From: Sporisorium sorghi
Lineage: Eukaryota; Basidiomycota; Ustilaginomycetes; Ustilaginales; Ustilaginaceae
Length of the DNA: 64,000 nucleotides
Assembly: GCA_023212695.1 (NCBI GenBank)
Contig: JALCCG010000051.1
Coordinates: 37,824 to 101,823, forward strand
Direction: 5' to 3'
A program made the position numbers and the translations under genes. Within the stretch, counting starts at the first letter, position 1. Each line of letters opens with the position of its first letter. The notes beneath the pieces are model-generated. The model was not told the DNA's origin. It was given only the letters and a program-made list of their open reading frames with translations, and ran no database searches. Below, piece after piece: positions 53,113-61,297 of this stretch.

Positions 53113-54102
53113 ATGAAGAAAATTGCTAGTACTCTATGCATATTAACTGCAACTATCTTTCTTATGGTTCCCGCTGTAAACGCAGAGGAAAGTACTACTG
53201 ACGACAGTGATAGAACGCTTAAAGTACTTAATATTAACTCAAACCTATCTATAGAGAAAAAGGCAGACGGAAGAGTATACCCTGTTATCAGTTCAAAGGA
53301 TTCTGCACTTACATCGGTAGAACAAGAGGTTATTCTCAAGGAAATGGGATACACTCTAGATGAGATCGAAACAATGAATCCTTCTGTGAAACAGGACATG
53401 GCTATTTCAGGTGGTCGAAAAGTTGAAGTTGAGACTAATATTGTTCAATATTTTAATTCTTCAGATGGTAAAAGATATTTGGTAACAGATGAAAACAGAG
53501 AAGAGATAGAAGCTTTAAGACAACAAGAAGCAGAAAGACTTAGTAAAGAACTAAATAAAAAGATAGAAGTAGCCCCTTTGTCGAATATGGGAAGTACTAG
53601 GGATGGTATTTTTAGTGGTAGAGGACACGTATCTTACCAAGGGAAATCCCCAAATGCAACAGAGTTTCAATTTAGATATACTGATACATTTGATTGGTCC
53701 GGATATCCTAAAATTACATATACGGATACTTTTGCACATGCTTGGCAATCTCATTCTACGAGTGTAAGTAGTGAAGGTAGGTTAACATCAGTTATTAACG
53801 GAAGTAACTACTATAATAATTTAACTATTAATCCCGAAAGTATTTATGGTTCATCAACTAAAATATCACTTTCTAACAAATTGTTTGAAACAATGTCCGG
53901 CTATATCGCAAATGAAGTTAGAATTCCCATCTCTTATAAGGGGACTACTGGAAAATTCATTGCTAGATATGCTCATCCATGGACTGTTGTTCAACCAAGT
54001 ATAGCTATAGGTCCTGCCTCAATATCTTACAGTGGTTATGTTGGGGATGAATGGTTTTGGGAAAATACCTTTACTATTACGAGTGTTCCTTCTGATATGT
54101 AA
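53113..54102 (+). CDS. Secreted protein of unknown function in AT-rich island
   Basis: A 329-aa exported protein. Signal peptide residues 1-24 (MKKIASTLCILTATIFLMVP, cut near VNAEE). The part after it is hydrophilic, with a segment VEQEVILKEMGYTLDEIETM that looks like a helical prodomain, then a Ser/Thr/Tyr-rich region (FRYTDTFDWSGYPK, SSEGRLTSVINGSNYYN) likely beta-rich. No cysteines after the signal. The ATG at 53113 has GGAG 11 bases before it. It has low G+C codon usage unlike the window, its own promoter and a strong terminator, so it is likely acquired. I do not recognise a family. Confidence 0.75.
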   Translation: MKKIASTLCILTATIFLMVPAVNAEESTTDDSDRTLKVLNINSNLSIEKKADGRVYPVISSKDSALTSVEQEVILKEMGYTLDEIETMNPSVKQDMAISGGRKVEVETNIVQYFNSSDGKRYLVTDENREEIEALRQQEAERLSKELNKKIEVAPLSNMGSTRDGIFSGRGHVSYQGKSPNATEFQFRYTDTFDWSGYPKITYTDTFAHAWQSHSTSVSSEGRLTSVINGSNYYNNLTINPESIYGSSTKISLSNKLFETMSGYIANEVRIPISYKGTTGKFIARYAHPWTVVQPSIAIGPASISYSGYVGDEWFWENTFTITSVPSDM

Positions 54103-54123
54103 TCGGTGAGCTGTATGAAAGAG

Positions 54124-54156
54124 CTTCTCCCAATGAATTGGGAGAAGTTCTTTTTT
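54124..54156 (+). terminator. Terminator after secreted-protein gene
   Basis: 11-bp stem CTTCTCCCAAT (54124-54134) with ATTGGGAGAAG (54137-54147), then TTCTTTTTT. Confidence 0.92.
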
Positions 54157-54421
54157 GATCCAAATGTGTATGGATTACTAACGTTATGCACACTAATTCG
54201 ATTAGATTTTTTTGTGATGTTCATTTCTGATTAAGAAATAAATAACCTATAGTTGATTTTGTTTTTAGGTAATGGTACATCTTGGGATTGAAATCGCTGA
54301 CTAGTCTGGTAAAGTAATAGAATAAAATCTTTAAATAGCCTCTCAAAGTAAGAGCGGAAGTTTGAACCAAATGGAGCACAAAGTGCGCTATAGACCGCTG
54401 GGAAAACGGGATTTGAAATCC

Positions 54422-54475
54422 TCTTTCAAAAATGGGGACGGCAAACAAACCGAGCATGCCGTCATTTTTGAAAAG
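54422..54475. repeat. Inverted repeat at end of transposase relic
   Basis: TTTCAAAAAT and ATTTTTGAAA with inner ACGGCA/TGCCGT form an interrupted stem. It lies just beyond the 3' end of the transposase relic and may be its terminator or part of the element end. Confidence 0.45.
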
Positions 54476-54485
54476 GGCTTTTTGG

Positions 54486-55144
54486 TTAGGAGGCGATGGA
54501 GAGCAAGTTGCCCTGCTGTTCGTCTTTCCGACTCGCGTACCAAGCGTCGATGTGCTGGCACATCAGGATTGAGTGATGACGACCGGCTTCGAGCTTGTAG
54601 TCAATCTTCTCTCGCTTGTTGGAACGCTCGACGAGGTACGGCGTTTGTAAGTCAGCTTCCACATTTCGGACTGTCGGTTCGTCTTGGGAAAAAGCCTCAG
54701 ATGATCCGCCTAGAAAGTGTGGTACGTTCGCCCGTACTTTGCGTTGGAACAAGGCTTCTGACAAGAGTTTTCAGCGCGACAAACAAGCGGGCAACGCCAT
54801 TTCTGGCGATTCTGGGTATGGTCGTAGCCGTTAGGTTTCATATCTTTGCCAATCGGGCAAATCGGTACGCCTGTTGGCGAGATCCGGATCTCGGAGTCGG
54901 TGGAAGTATTCTTTTTCGTTCGGACATTGAGGTCGATAAACGGCTCGATGTGCTGTCGGTCGAGCCATTCGTAGATAGCTTCGGCGTCATGAGCGGCATC
55001 GAGCAGCATCTTATCGACTGTGCCCAAGGTGAAACGTTGCGTAAATTCCATGGAACTGAGGACCAGACTTACAGCGTCGTACCGGGAAGCTGGCTGTAGT
55101 CCGGGGTAGAGCGGCAGGTCATGCTGGCTGCTGGCAGCATTCAA
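54486..55144 (-). pseudogene. Decayed DDE transposase fragment
   Basis: Two minus-strand frames (54710-55144 and 54486-54764) carry parts of one transposase. The first has TLGTVDKMLLDAAHDAEAIY, PICPIGKDMKPNGYDHTQNR and CSNAKYGRTYHTF. The second has VERSNKREKIDYKLEAGRHH and MCQHIDAWYASRK. At least one frameshift lies near 54710-54760, a stretch before MCQHIDAW is missing, and the N-terminal half is absent. It is a dead insertion-sequence remnant. The family cannot be set with certainty. Confidence 0.75.
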
Positions 55145-55177
55145 AAAAATTTTTTTAATTTAAATTGTGGTTGAAAT

Positions 55178-55204
55178 AAAAAATCCCCCTATGGAAATAG
55201 GAGG
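55178..55204 (-). terminator. Minus-strand hairpin terminator
   Basis: Stem CCTAT/ATAGG extended by CC/GG with one bulge (55186-55204), followed on the minus strand by a run of T. It could end an antisense RNA. Confidence 0.5.
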
Positions 55205-55222
55205 CTGGCAACGATTGTGGTT

Positions 55223-55264
55223 CAAGGAATTCCTTGTCCCTCAAGCCTCGGCGAATGCCGAGGG
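55223..55264. repeat. Two palindromes, possible small regulatory locus
   Basis: CAAGGAATTCCTTG (55223-55236) is a perfect 14-base palindrome. CCTCGGC/GCCGAGG (55246-55263) follows. A ribosome-binding-like AAGGTGGAGGTG lies 14 bases further. The order resembles type I toxin-antitoxin loci of Bacillales, but the frame after it is very short (fewer than 20 codons) and probably broken. Confidence 0.35.
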
Positions 55265-55515
55265 CTATTTAATAATAAGGTGGAGGTGTTTACTTTTATA
55301 ATAATTCAAATGAGTATGAGTAATCATAATCCTGTCTAACCGATCAATTAGGATGTTCGCAGTAATACTGGGGCAGAAATAGTTAATTTAGGGATAGTCA
55401 AAGATAAGATAAGTTATGAATAAGTTGTATTATTTATCAATATTCATGAATTATTTTAGCTTTAGTTTAATAATTTAAAAATGTTATTTCTTAAATAATA
55501 AGGAGATGGTTTTTC

Positions 55516-55722
55516 ATGGATTTATCCCATAAGGTCGTTGGATTAGAAGGGCTGGGGCTTATTTTAGTATTATTAGTAGTCAATTATTTTATAATATATT
55601 TGATTGTAAGCCAAGTAATTAAAAATTCTGGTTTGAAATCAGAAATAACTACATTAAAAGGTGAACTTGAAAATTTGAAAGAGGTATTAGATGAAGGCTC
55701 ACGAAAGCCTCCTAAAAAATAG
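55516..55722 (+). CDS. Small membrane protein with coiled-coil tail
   Basis: A 68-aa protein: one helix (LGLILVLLVVNYFIIYLIV, residues about 14-32), then a charged coiled-coil-like stretch (SEITTLKGELENLKEVLDEG) and a basic tail (RKPPKK). The ATG has AAGGAGATGG about 9 bases before it. Its AT-rich codons match the island. The shape resembles small holin-like or hemolysin-XhlA-like membrane proteins, but the family is not certain. Confidence 0.65.
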   Translation: MDLSHKVVGLEGLGLILVLLVVNYFIIYLIVSQVIKNSGLKSEITTLKGELENLKEVLDEGSRKPPKK

Positions 55723-55756
55723 TGATTGTCATTTCCACGGCCATCAACTCAATTCA

Positions 55757-55860
55757 GCCTTTGGTGTCTTTAATGGTGATGTGATACCTTCTCACGGATG
55801 ATAGCGACAAGTTGATAGGTCAAAATCGCCTTGTTCTTATACCGTACGAGAACGTCAAAC
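55757..55860 (-). pseudogene. Fragment of a Gfo/Idh/MocA-like dehydrogenase gene
   Basis: About 104 bases align, without long gaps, with 50843-50946 inside the dehydrogenase gene at 50519. Shared runs include ATAGGTCAAAAT and GCCTTGTTCT. Its minus-strand translation begins VLVRYKNKAILTYQLVA, against VLVRYQNKAILTYSLVA in the intact gene, then loses frame and reaches a stop. It is in the same orientation as the intact gene. The rest of the gene is missing. Confidence 0.75.
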
Positions 55861-55986
55861 ATTCTAGTTTCTGATGTATACTCTGTGCCTGCCGTAGTTA
55901 TATTGTTTGCTTATAGACTGATTAAAATTGTATCGTAGAATACGATCAACTACATAGAACTGCAAGACGGGGTCTTTAATTGCATC

Positions 55987-56019
55987 AGCCTCTATCCAAC
56001 ACGGATAGAGGCTTTGGTT
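55987..56019 (+). terminator. Terminator-like hairpin
   Basis: 11-bp stem AGCCTCTATCC (55987-55997) with GGATAGAGGCT (56003-56013), then TTGGTTT. No clear gene ends just before it, so it may close the transcript of the small membrane protein. Confidence 0.65.
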
Positions 56020-56183
56020 TGCTTATTTAGTTGTATAAGAGAGTCCTGTGAACATAGTATACTCGTCGATATCAAAGAGCTTGGTTAAAGATATAACGGA
56101 AGCGATACAACTGTGATAACAAAAGCGGCTAGAGCGATATTACGCTCAATATGAAACTCCCGTATACTAAAATCTGTTCTTAC

Positions 56184-56702
56184 CTAGGTGCTTGAACCGT
56201 TATTGAAAAACCTCCCCATCGGCACACCCCGCTTAAAGGTGATCCCCCAATATTTATACGTCACTTCAATCTGAGTGATAGGCGTATCATTAAAAAGACG
56301 GACACCATAATTGAGCGGGATGCGTGCTCCCTGATCAAGTGCGGCTAACTTCTCATCTGCTGTGAGTTCAGGTTGGAGCGGCATCTCTTGAATACCCACG
56401 AATTCGATATGGGTGTCTTCATCAAGGTCGTCTCCGCCGACCAGATGAAGGGAGTAACTGACGCCGAGCTCCGCCTTGGCTGGTTTCTGGCCATCGTTCA
56501 CCCGCACATCCAGCAGCTCCACCTTGGTGAATCCTTCGTTGATGACTTCGAAGATGATCGTATTCTCGCCCGTAAGGGATGTGAATCCACCCGCCTTGAT
56601 GGGTGTGGGACGAAGAAACAGCAGGTATAGAAGGCTGGCTGAGAGGAGCAAACCCAGGCCTGCATATGCGAGCCGGCGGAGATGTTTGGATTTTGGTTTC
56701 AT
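56184..56702 (-). CDS. Membrane-anchored hypothetical protein
   Basis: A 172-aa protein with an N-terminal anchor (LAYAGLGLLLSASLLYLLFL, residues about 11-30) preceded by basic residues, then an extracytoplasmic beta-rich part (GENTIIFEVINEGFTKVELL, ITQIEVTYKYWGITFKRG) that looks like an immunoglobulin-type fold. The ATG at 56702 has AAGGAAGA 9 bases upstream; an upstream in-frame TTG sits too close to that site. It lies 24 bases after the phosphotransferase gene and is probably cotranscribed. No family recognised. Confidence 0.72.
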   Translation of the reverse strand: MKPKSKHLRRLAYAGLGLLLSASLLYLLFLRPTPIKAGGFTSLTGENTIIFEVINEGFTKVELLDVRVNDGQKPAKAELGVSYSLHLVGGDDLDEDTHIEFVGIQEMPLQPELTADEKLAALDQGARIPLNYGVRLFNDTPITQIEVTYKYWGITFKRGVPMGRFFNNGSST

Positions 56703-56726
56703 GGCGAGCAATCTTCCTTCTTTATA

Positions 56727-57689
56727 TTAAATAGACAGATTGACTACCGATTGGCCTGATTCTATATCGGCTTTCATGGCTAGAAGATAATTCCGAGTAG
56801 ACTCATCCATCTCGTTCCAGTCCACGAATTTGGAGAAGTAGACATAGGAATACAGGTTGCGGAAGTCGATGAAAAATGGAATCCGTTCAATCCAATCCGC
56901 ACTCAATGTGTTCTCTTTCAGATAGCCCGATAAGAACGAATCGAAGAATCTGGCGACAAATTCGGCCTTCCTGTGTTCAGGGACTGTCTGAACCGCATGA
57001 TAGATGGCAATGGCGATATCGTATGCGAACCAATGGTAAGAAACATCCCCGAAATCAAAAAAGACAATCTCCCCGTTATGTACATGAAAATTGTTATGGT
57101 GCAGGTCATTATGAACGATCCCGTAGCTGTCCTGATCTTGCGGGAGGGACTCCAGCTCCTTAAGATATCGCCTCCACTGAGTATGTACCCTTTCACCGGC
57201 AGTCTCCGGGAACGCATCCGTAAAGATGAGATGATCATTCCATTGGGGAAAAGCCATGCGGTGTACGAGCGAAGCGGATGTGGAGTCCTTCTTACCGAGT
57301 TTGTGCATGCTTCCCATCCCGCGTCCCCAACGCTCGATCATAGCAAAATCCGATGTCAAATCGGATAAAGGGCTGCCCGGAGCCTTCGTAAAGGCAATGA
57401 CATAATATCGTTTGGAGCCGTGAATGATTTCTTCAATCAGGAGATCCTGGGCGGAACGAATCGACGACGCTATGTTTAGCCCATGCTCGGCGAGATAAGC
57501 CATCCACGTCAGCTCGCGGATGATCGAGGCTTTGCGGTACTTGGCCGCGTCTAAGAATTTAATGATGAAGCGAAGCCCGTCTTCACCGATATATTCAAAT
57601 ACATTTTGGTCAAATCCTCCAAGCAATTGCAGTGAATAAGAACCTCTGCCGAAACGCTCGGCACCCTGATTCAAAACAGCCTGTTCCAT
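56727..57689 (-). CDS. APH-type phosphotransferase
   Basis: A 320-aa kinase-fold protein of the aminoglycoside phosphotransferase/choline kinase superfamily. The catalytic loop is YGIVHNDLHHNNFHVHNG (Brenner motif HNDxHxxN, near 195-210), and the metal-binding motif is IVFFDFGDVS near 215. The Lys of the N-lobe is in RFIIKFLDAAKY. It resembles the YerI/CotS/homoserine-kinase-like group; the substrate is not readable. Upstream of the membrane-anchored hypothetical gene in the same unit. Confidence 0.88.
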   Translation of the reverse strand: MEQAVLNQGAERFGRGSYSLQLLGGFDQNVFEYIGEDGLRFIIKFLDAAKYRKASIIRELTWMAYLAEHGLNIASSIRSAQDLLIEEIIHGSKRYYVIAFTKAPGSPLSDLTSDFAMIERWGRGMGSMHKLGKKDSTSASLVHRMAFPQWNDHLIFTDAFPETAGERVHTQWRRYLKELESLPQDQDSYGIVHNDLHHNNFHVHNGEIVFFDFGDVSYHWFAYDIAIAIYHAVQTVPEHRKAEFVARFFDSFLSGYLKENTLSADWIERIPFFIDFRNLYSYVYFSKFVDWNEMDESTRNYLLAMKADIESGQSVVNLSI

Positions 57690-57859
57690 GGAAAATCCCC
57701 TTTATGGTGTTCTCGATATGTCGGTCTGGTCCACATACCGGATGGTAATCAGCAGCATCAGTATCAACTCAAGTCTACCGAAGATGGTGCATCGTTGCAA
57801 AAAAAGGGATAGCGCATCCTGACGTTGTGAGATAATCTTACCCAGCATGGGTGCTCGCA

Positions 57860-57960
57860 CGCGCCAAATAAGTCCCCAAAAGGGACTTTCCAAAGAGCGG
57901 CTTACGCGCCAACAAGTCCCCAAAAGGGACTAAGAGTCGCCAAAGAGCGGCTCCCGCGCC
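57860..57960. repeat. Tandem repeat, two copies of about 45-50 bp
   Basis: Unit CGCGCCAA...AAGTCCCCAAAAGGGACT...CCAAAGAGCGGCT occurs at 57860-57904 and 57905-57953, with a third partial start (CGCGCC) at 57955. Each copy has the palindrome AGTCCC/GGGACT. Confidence 0.85.
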
Positions 57961-58017
57961 AGCCCGATTGCAGCGACCATGGGGAAGTATCCCGTCCCTG
58001 CAACAACCTCTGCCACA

Positions 58018-58052
58018 TCAAAAAGGGGTGTCCCACCTAAGGAACACCCCTT
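58018..58052 (-). terminator. Terminator of pgmB
   Basis: Stem AAGGGGTGT/ACACCCCTT (58023-58031 with 58044-58052), minus-strand T run after it. Confidence 0.88.
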
Positions 58053-58064
58053 CACTACATCGAT

Positions 58065-58742
58065 CTACTTACCTTCGAACTTCTGCGCCAGTTCCCGGAA
58101 ATTCAGCTGTGACGTGCTGTCCAGCACGATATCCGCGTGCGGGAAGTGGGCAGCGTTGCCGATTGCCACGGCGAACATGCCGGCACCCTTGATGGCATCG
58201 ACGCCGGACGCGGCATCTTCCACCCCGATGCAGTCAGCGGGCTCTACGCCCAGCTGCGCGGCAGCGGTCAGGAAGATTTCCGGGTCGGGCTTGTTGTTCG
58301 TAAGCTTGGTTACATCGACGATGACGTCGAACTGATCCATGACGCCAAGCCGGGTCAGTACAGCGATGGCGTTCTTGCTGGCGGACGCAATGGCGGTCTT
58401 AAGACCCGCCGCCCGAATGTCTGCCACGAATTCGGTGACGCCCGGCAGCAGATCGGCTGGCGTGATCGTTTCGATCAGCTCGACATACAGCTTGTTTTTG
58501 CGGTCAGCCAGCTGCACCAGCTCTCCTTCGGAATAGTTGACCGGCGTCTCCGCCTGGCTTAACAGCAGCATCAAGGAATCCATGCGGGATACCCCTTTGA
58601 GATTCTCATTGAATTCTCGGGTGAAGGGAATGCCCAGCTTGGTTGCCGTAGCCTTCCAGGCCTGATAATGATACTCGGCTGTATCGGTAATGACGCCGTC
58701 CAAGTCAAAAATGACAGCCTTCAGCGATTTCGCTATGCTCAT
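58065..58742 (-). CDS. pgmB: Beta-phosphoglucomutase
   Basis: A 225-aa HAD-family mutase converting beta-glucose 1-phosphate to glucose 6-phosphate. The nucleophile Asp is D13 and the acid/base D15 in AVIFDLDGVITDTAEYHY. Further marks are the cap segment NENLKGVSRMDSL, AIASASKNAIAVL and the Asp pair in CIGVEDAASGVDAIKGAG. The ATG at 58742 has AAAGGAG 10 bases before it; the in-frame TTG at 58748 is less likely. It lies next to a GH65 phosphorylase gene on the same strand, the classic pair for phosphorolytic disaccharide use. Confidence 0.95.
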   Translation of the reverse strand: MSIAKSLKAVIFDLDGVITDTAEYHYQAWKATATKLGIPFTREFNENLKGVSRMDSLMLLLSQAETPVNYSEGELVQLADRKNKLYVELIETITPADLLPGVTEFVADIRAAGLKTAIASASKNAIAVLTRLGVMDQFDVIVDVTKLTNNKPDPEIFLTAAAQLGVEPADCIGVEDAASGVDAIKGAGMFAVAIGNAAHFPHADIVLDSTSQLNFRELAQKFEGK

Positions 58743-58900
58743 GTCCAAATAACTCCTTTTACCAACTGAAATATATTCAATCGTACTAGTATCATCGCTA
58801 ATTTCCTAATGAGAGCACGATCAATGATGCACTTATCTGAAGCTGGTTTCTCACGGTAAGCCTAACCTGATGGATCTGTCGGAGCTGTACCTGGCCGGAG

Positions 58901-61186
58901 CTACTTGGCGAGTGATTTTTGCACCGGTTGTCCGGCTTTAAGTGTAACGGCCTCGTTGTACAGCTTGATCTCGATGGCATCGCCTTCGACGATCTCCAAG
59001 GTCACGCCGTCCTTCTCGATCGATACGCCGATGAGGCGGCCGCGGAAGTTCAGGCGGAATGCGTACTTCTCCCAATCCTTCGGAATGGCGGGGGAGAGGG
59101 AGAGCCCGCTCTCCTTCAGACGCATGCCGGCAAAGCCGTATACGATGGACATCCAGGTACCGCCCATGTTGGCCATATGCAGACCGTCCTTTGTGTTGCC
59201 GTGCGTATTGTCCAGGTCCAGGCGCGCCGTCTCGATGAAGTATTCATAAGCCTTGTCCATACTGCCAATCTTCGAAGCCATGATGCTGAAGATGCAGGAG
59301 GACAGGGACGAGTCATGTGTCGTAATGCCTTCATAGTAGTCGTACGAACGCTGAATCGTTTCATAGCTTTGCTCGTCTTCCAGCAGGAAGTGCGCTAAAA
59401 CCGTGTCGGCTTGCTTACATACCTGATAACGGTAAATCGTTAGCGGATGGTAATTCAGCAGCAGCGGATATTTGTCCTCCGGCGTGTTCTCGAAATCCCA
59501 TACCGCTTTGCGGAGGAACGTGTCATCCTGCGGGTTAATGCCAAGGGCTTCATCATACGGGAGCAGCATAGCTTCCGCGGCTTTCGCCCAAGCCGAGATT
59601 TCATCCTCGGTAACGCCAAGCCGGTCGCGCAGGGATTGGAAGCCATGTGCATCATAGGACTTCAGAATGGAGCAGCTCTTGGCAGCCCATTTCAAGTTAT
59701 GTTTTGCCATGACGTTGGTGTAATAGTTGTTGTTCACGCAGCAGGTATATTCATCCGGGCCGGTAACTTCATCAATATGGAACGCCCCGTTATAATAGTG
59801 GCCGATATCGGCCCAGAGACGGGCGGTTTCGATCAGTACCTCGGCACCGTAAGACAAGAGGAAATCCTGATCCTGTTCGGCCAGATGGTACTGGATATAG
59901 CTGTATGCGATATCTGCACTGATATGATACTGCGCCGTGCCCGAAGGGAAAAAGGAGGAGCACTCCGTTCCTGAAATGGTGCGCCACGGGAACAAAGCGC
60001 CTTGCCGGTGTCCCATTTCCCGAGCTCTCGCTCTCGCCTGTTCCAGTGTGGAATAGCGGTACAGCAGCAGCTGGCGCGCGATGTCCGGCTGCGTCATCAG
60101 GAATACCGGGAACATGTAAATTTCGGTGTCCCAGAAATAATGGCCTTCGTATCCTTCGCCGCTGAGCCCTTTGGCGGAAATGTTGCTGTGTTTGTCCCGC
60201 CCTGCGGACTGCAGCAGCTGGAACAAGTTGAAGCGGATGCCTTCCTGCAGCTGGTCATCGTTCTGAATCACCACATCCGCAGACTTCCAATAGTCATTTA
60301 AATATTCGGTTTGCTCTGCAAGCAGATCCTCGAAGGAAAGCTCCTTCAAACTCTCTTGCAGCTGAATCCCGCGCTCGATCATATCCTGCCCGTGACGAAG
60401 GCTGTCGGTATACAGATTGTATTTCGTAAAGCCGATCGGTCCGGTCAATGAAAGGGTAGCCGTGCAGGTGACTTCACCGGCTCCATTTTCAAGTTGAACG
60501 TCAGCATCGGCATCCAGGCGGTGGCGGGTAACGCAAGCCGCACGCAGCTTGGATGCCATCGTTTCATCAACGACATAGGCATCGCTGCCCTTAACGCCAG
60601 TTTCGGTGACGGTCATCCGTTCCGCATGTCCTGCGCCGACCCGGGGATCATTGGGATTGGTGTAGTTTTTCACTTTGCCGTTCACCGTAGAGACGATGCG
60701 GACCTGGCCGTTGTAATTGACCGGCTCTATCCGTACATGGATGGCGAACAGCTCACGGTGCGTAAAGGACACCAGGCGGCGGAAGGTCAGCTTAATCTCT
60801 TTGTCTTCGGGCGATCTCCAATGCACGATTCGTTCGGAATATCCCTTGTCCATAAACAAGCGGCGTTCAAACGAAATAATCGTGCCGTGATCCAGACGGA
60901 AGGGTTCTTTCTCATCGCCTAAATAGATCAGGACCGATTGGGCATCAATATGGTTAACGAGTTTTTGCTGTGTATCGGGAAAGGCGAACAGTTTCTCGCC
61001 GTAAGGGATTTCAATAACGTCGTGGAAAGCATTCAGGTAAGTTCCGCGAATGGTGGACATGTCCTCTCCGTAGCCTTCTTCGAAGTTGCCACGTACACCC
61101 AAGTAACCGTTTCCGAGTGCAAAAATACTTTCCATATTCAGCAAGGCTTGCTGTGACAACTCAGGATTTGAAATTGTCCAGGTCAT
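58901..61186 (-). CDS. GH65 disaccharide phosphorylase
   Basis: A 761-aa inverting phosphorylase. The N-terminal beta-sandwich starts NPELSQQALLNMESIFALGN; the (alpha/alpha)6 barrel has GYEGHYFWDTEIYMFPVFL, GTAQYHISADIAYSYIQYH, and the catalytic Glu E479 in HIDEVTGPDEYTCC. It releases beta-glucose 1-phosphate, which pgmB would take on. Near GALFPWRTISGTECSSFF the residues differ from the maltose-phosphorylase signature as I recall it, so kojibiose-, nigerose- or other specificity is possible. No signal peptide. A good promoter lies at 61245-61274. Confidence 0.9.
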   Translation of the reverse strand: MTWTISNPELSQQALLNMESIFALGNGYLGVRGNFEEGYGEDMSTIRGTYLNAFHDVIEIPYGEKLFAFPDTQQKLVNHIDAQSVLIYLGDEKEPFRLDHGTIISFERRLFMDKGYSERIVHWRSPEDKEIKLTFRRLVSFTHRELFAIHVRIEPVNYNGQVRIVSTVNGKVKNYTNPNDPRVGAGHAERMTVTETGVKGSDAYVVDETMASKLRAACVTRHRLDADADVQLENGAGEVTCTATLSLTGPIGFTKYNLYTDSLRHGQDMIERGIQLQESLKELSFEDLLAEQTEYLNDYWKSADVVIQNDDQLQEGIRFNLFQLLQSAGRDKHSNISAKGLSGEGYEGHYFWDTEIYMFPVFLMTQPDIARQLLLYRYSTLEQARARAREMGHRQGALFPWRTISGTECSSFFPSGTAQYHISADIAYSYIQYHLAEQDQDFLLSYGAEVLIETARLWADIGHYYNGAFHIDEVTGPDEYTCCVNNNYYTNVMAKHNLKWAAKSCSILKSYDAHGFQSLRDRLGVTEDEISAWAKAAEAMLLPYDEALGINPQDDTFLRKAVWDFENTPEDKYPLLLNYHPLTIYRYQVCKQADTVLAHFLLEDEQSYETIQRSYDYYEGITTHDSSLSSCIFSIMASKIGSMDKAYEYFIETARLDLDNTHGNTKDGLHMANMGGTWMSIVYGFAGMRLKESGLSLSPAIPKDWEKYAFRLNFRGRLIGVSIEKDGVTLEIVEGDAIEIKLYNEAVTLKAGQPVQKSLAK

Positions 61187-61244
61187 GGTCTACACTTCCT
61201 TCCTAGCATGGTTATGCTTGAATTTTAGAGCCAAACGGGGTTAT

Positions 61245-61274
61245 GTTATACTAAAATATCAAGGTTTTTATCAA
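61245..61274 (-). promoter_or_regulatory. Sigma-A-like promoter of GH65 gene
   Basis: Minus strand -35 TTGATA (61269-61274), 18-base spacer, -10 TATAAC (61245-61250). It lies 58 bases before the start codon. Confidence 0.55.
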
Positions 61275-61297
61275 TATTTTTAGGTGGTGCAGAAATA

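Larger units (their letters stand above)
55723..56183. other. Intergenic stretch with gene relic and terminator
   Basis: Holds the dehydrogenase fragment (55757-55860) and a terminator (55987-56019). No intact gene supported. Confidence 0.6.
57690..58064. other. Intergenic stretch with tandem repeat and terminator
   Basis: Holds the two-copy repeat at 57860-57960, the GCGACCATGGGG motif at 57973 and the pgmB terminator. No gene supported. Confidence 0.6.

Noticed and set aside
54362..55099. 245-codon plus-strand frame in the island
   Set aside because: It lies antisense to the transposase relic and has no recognisable protein features.
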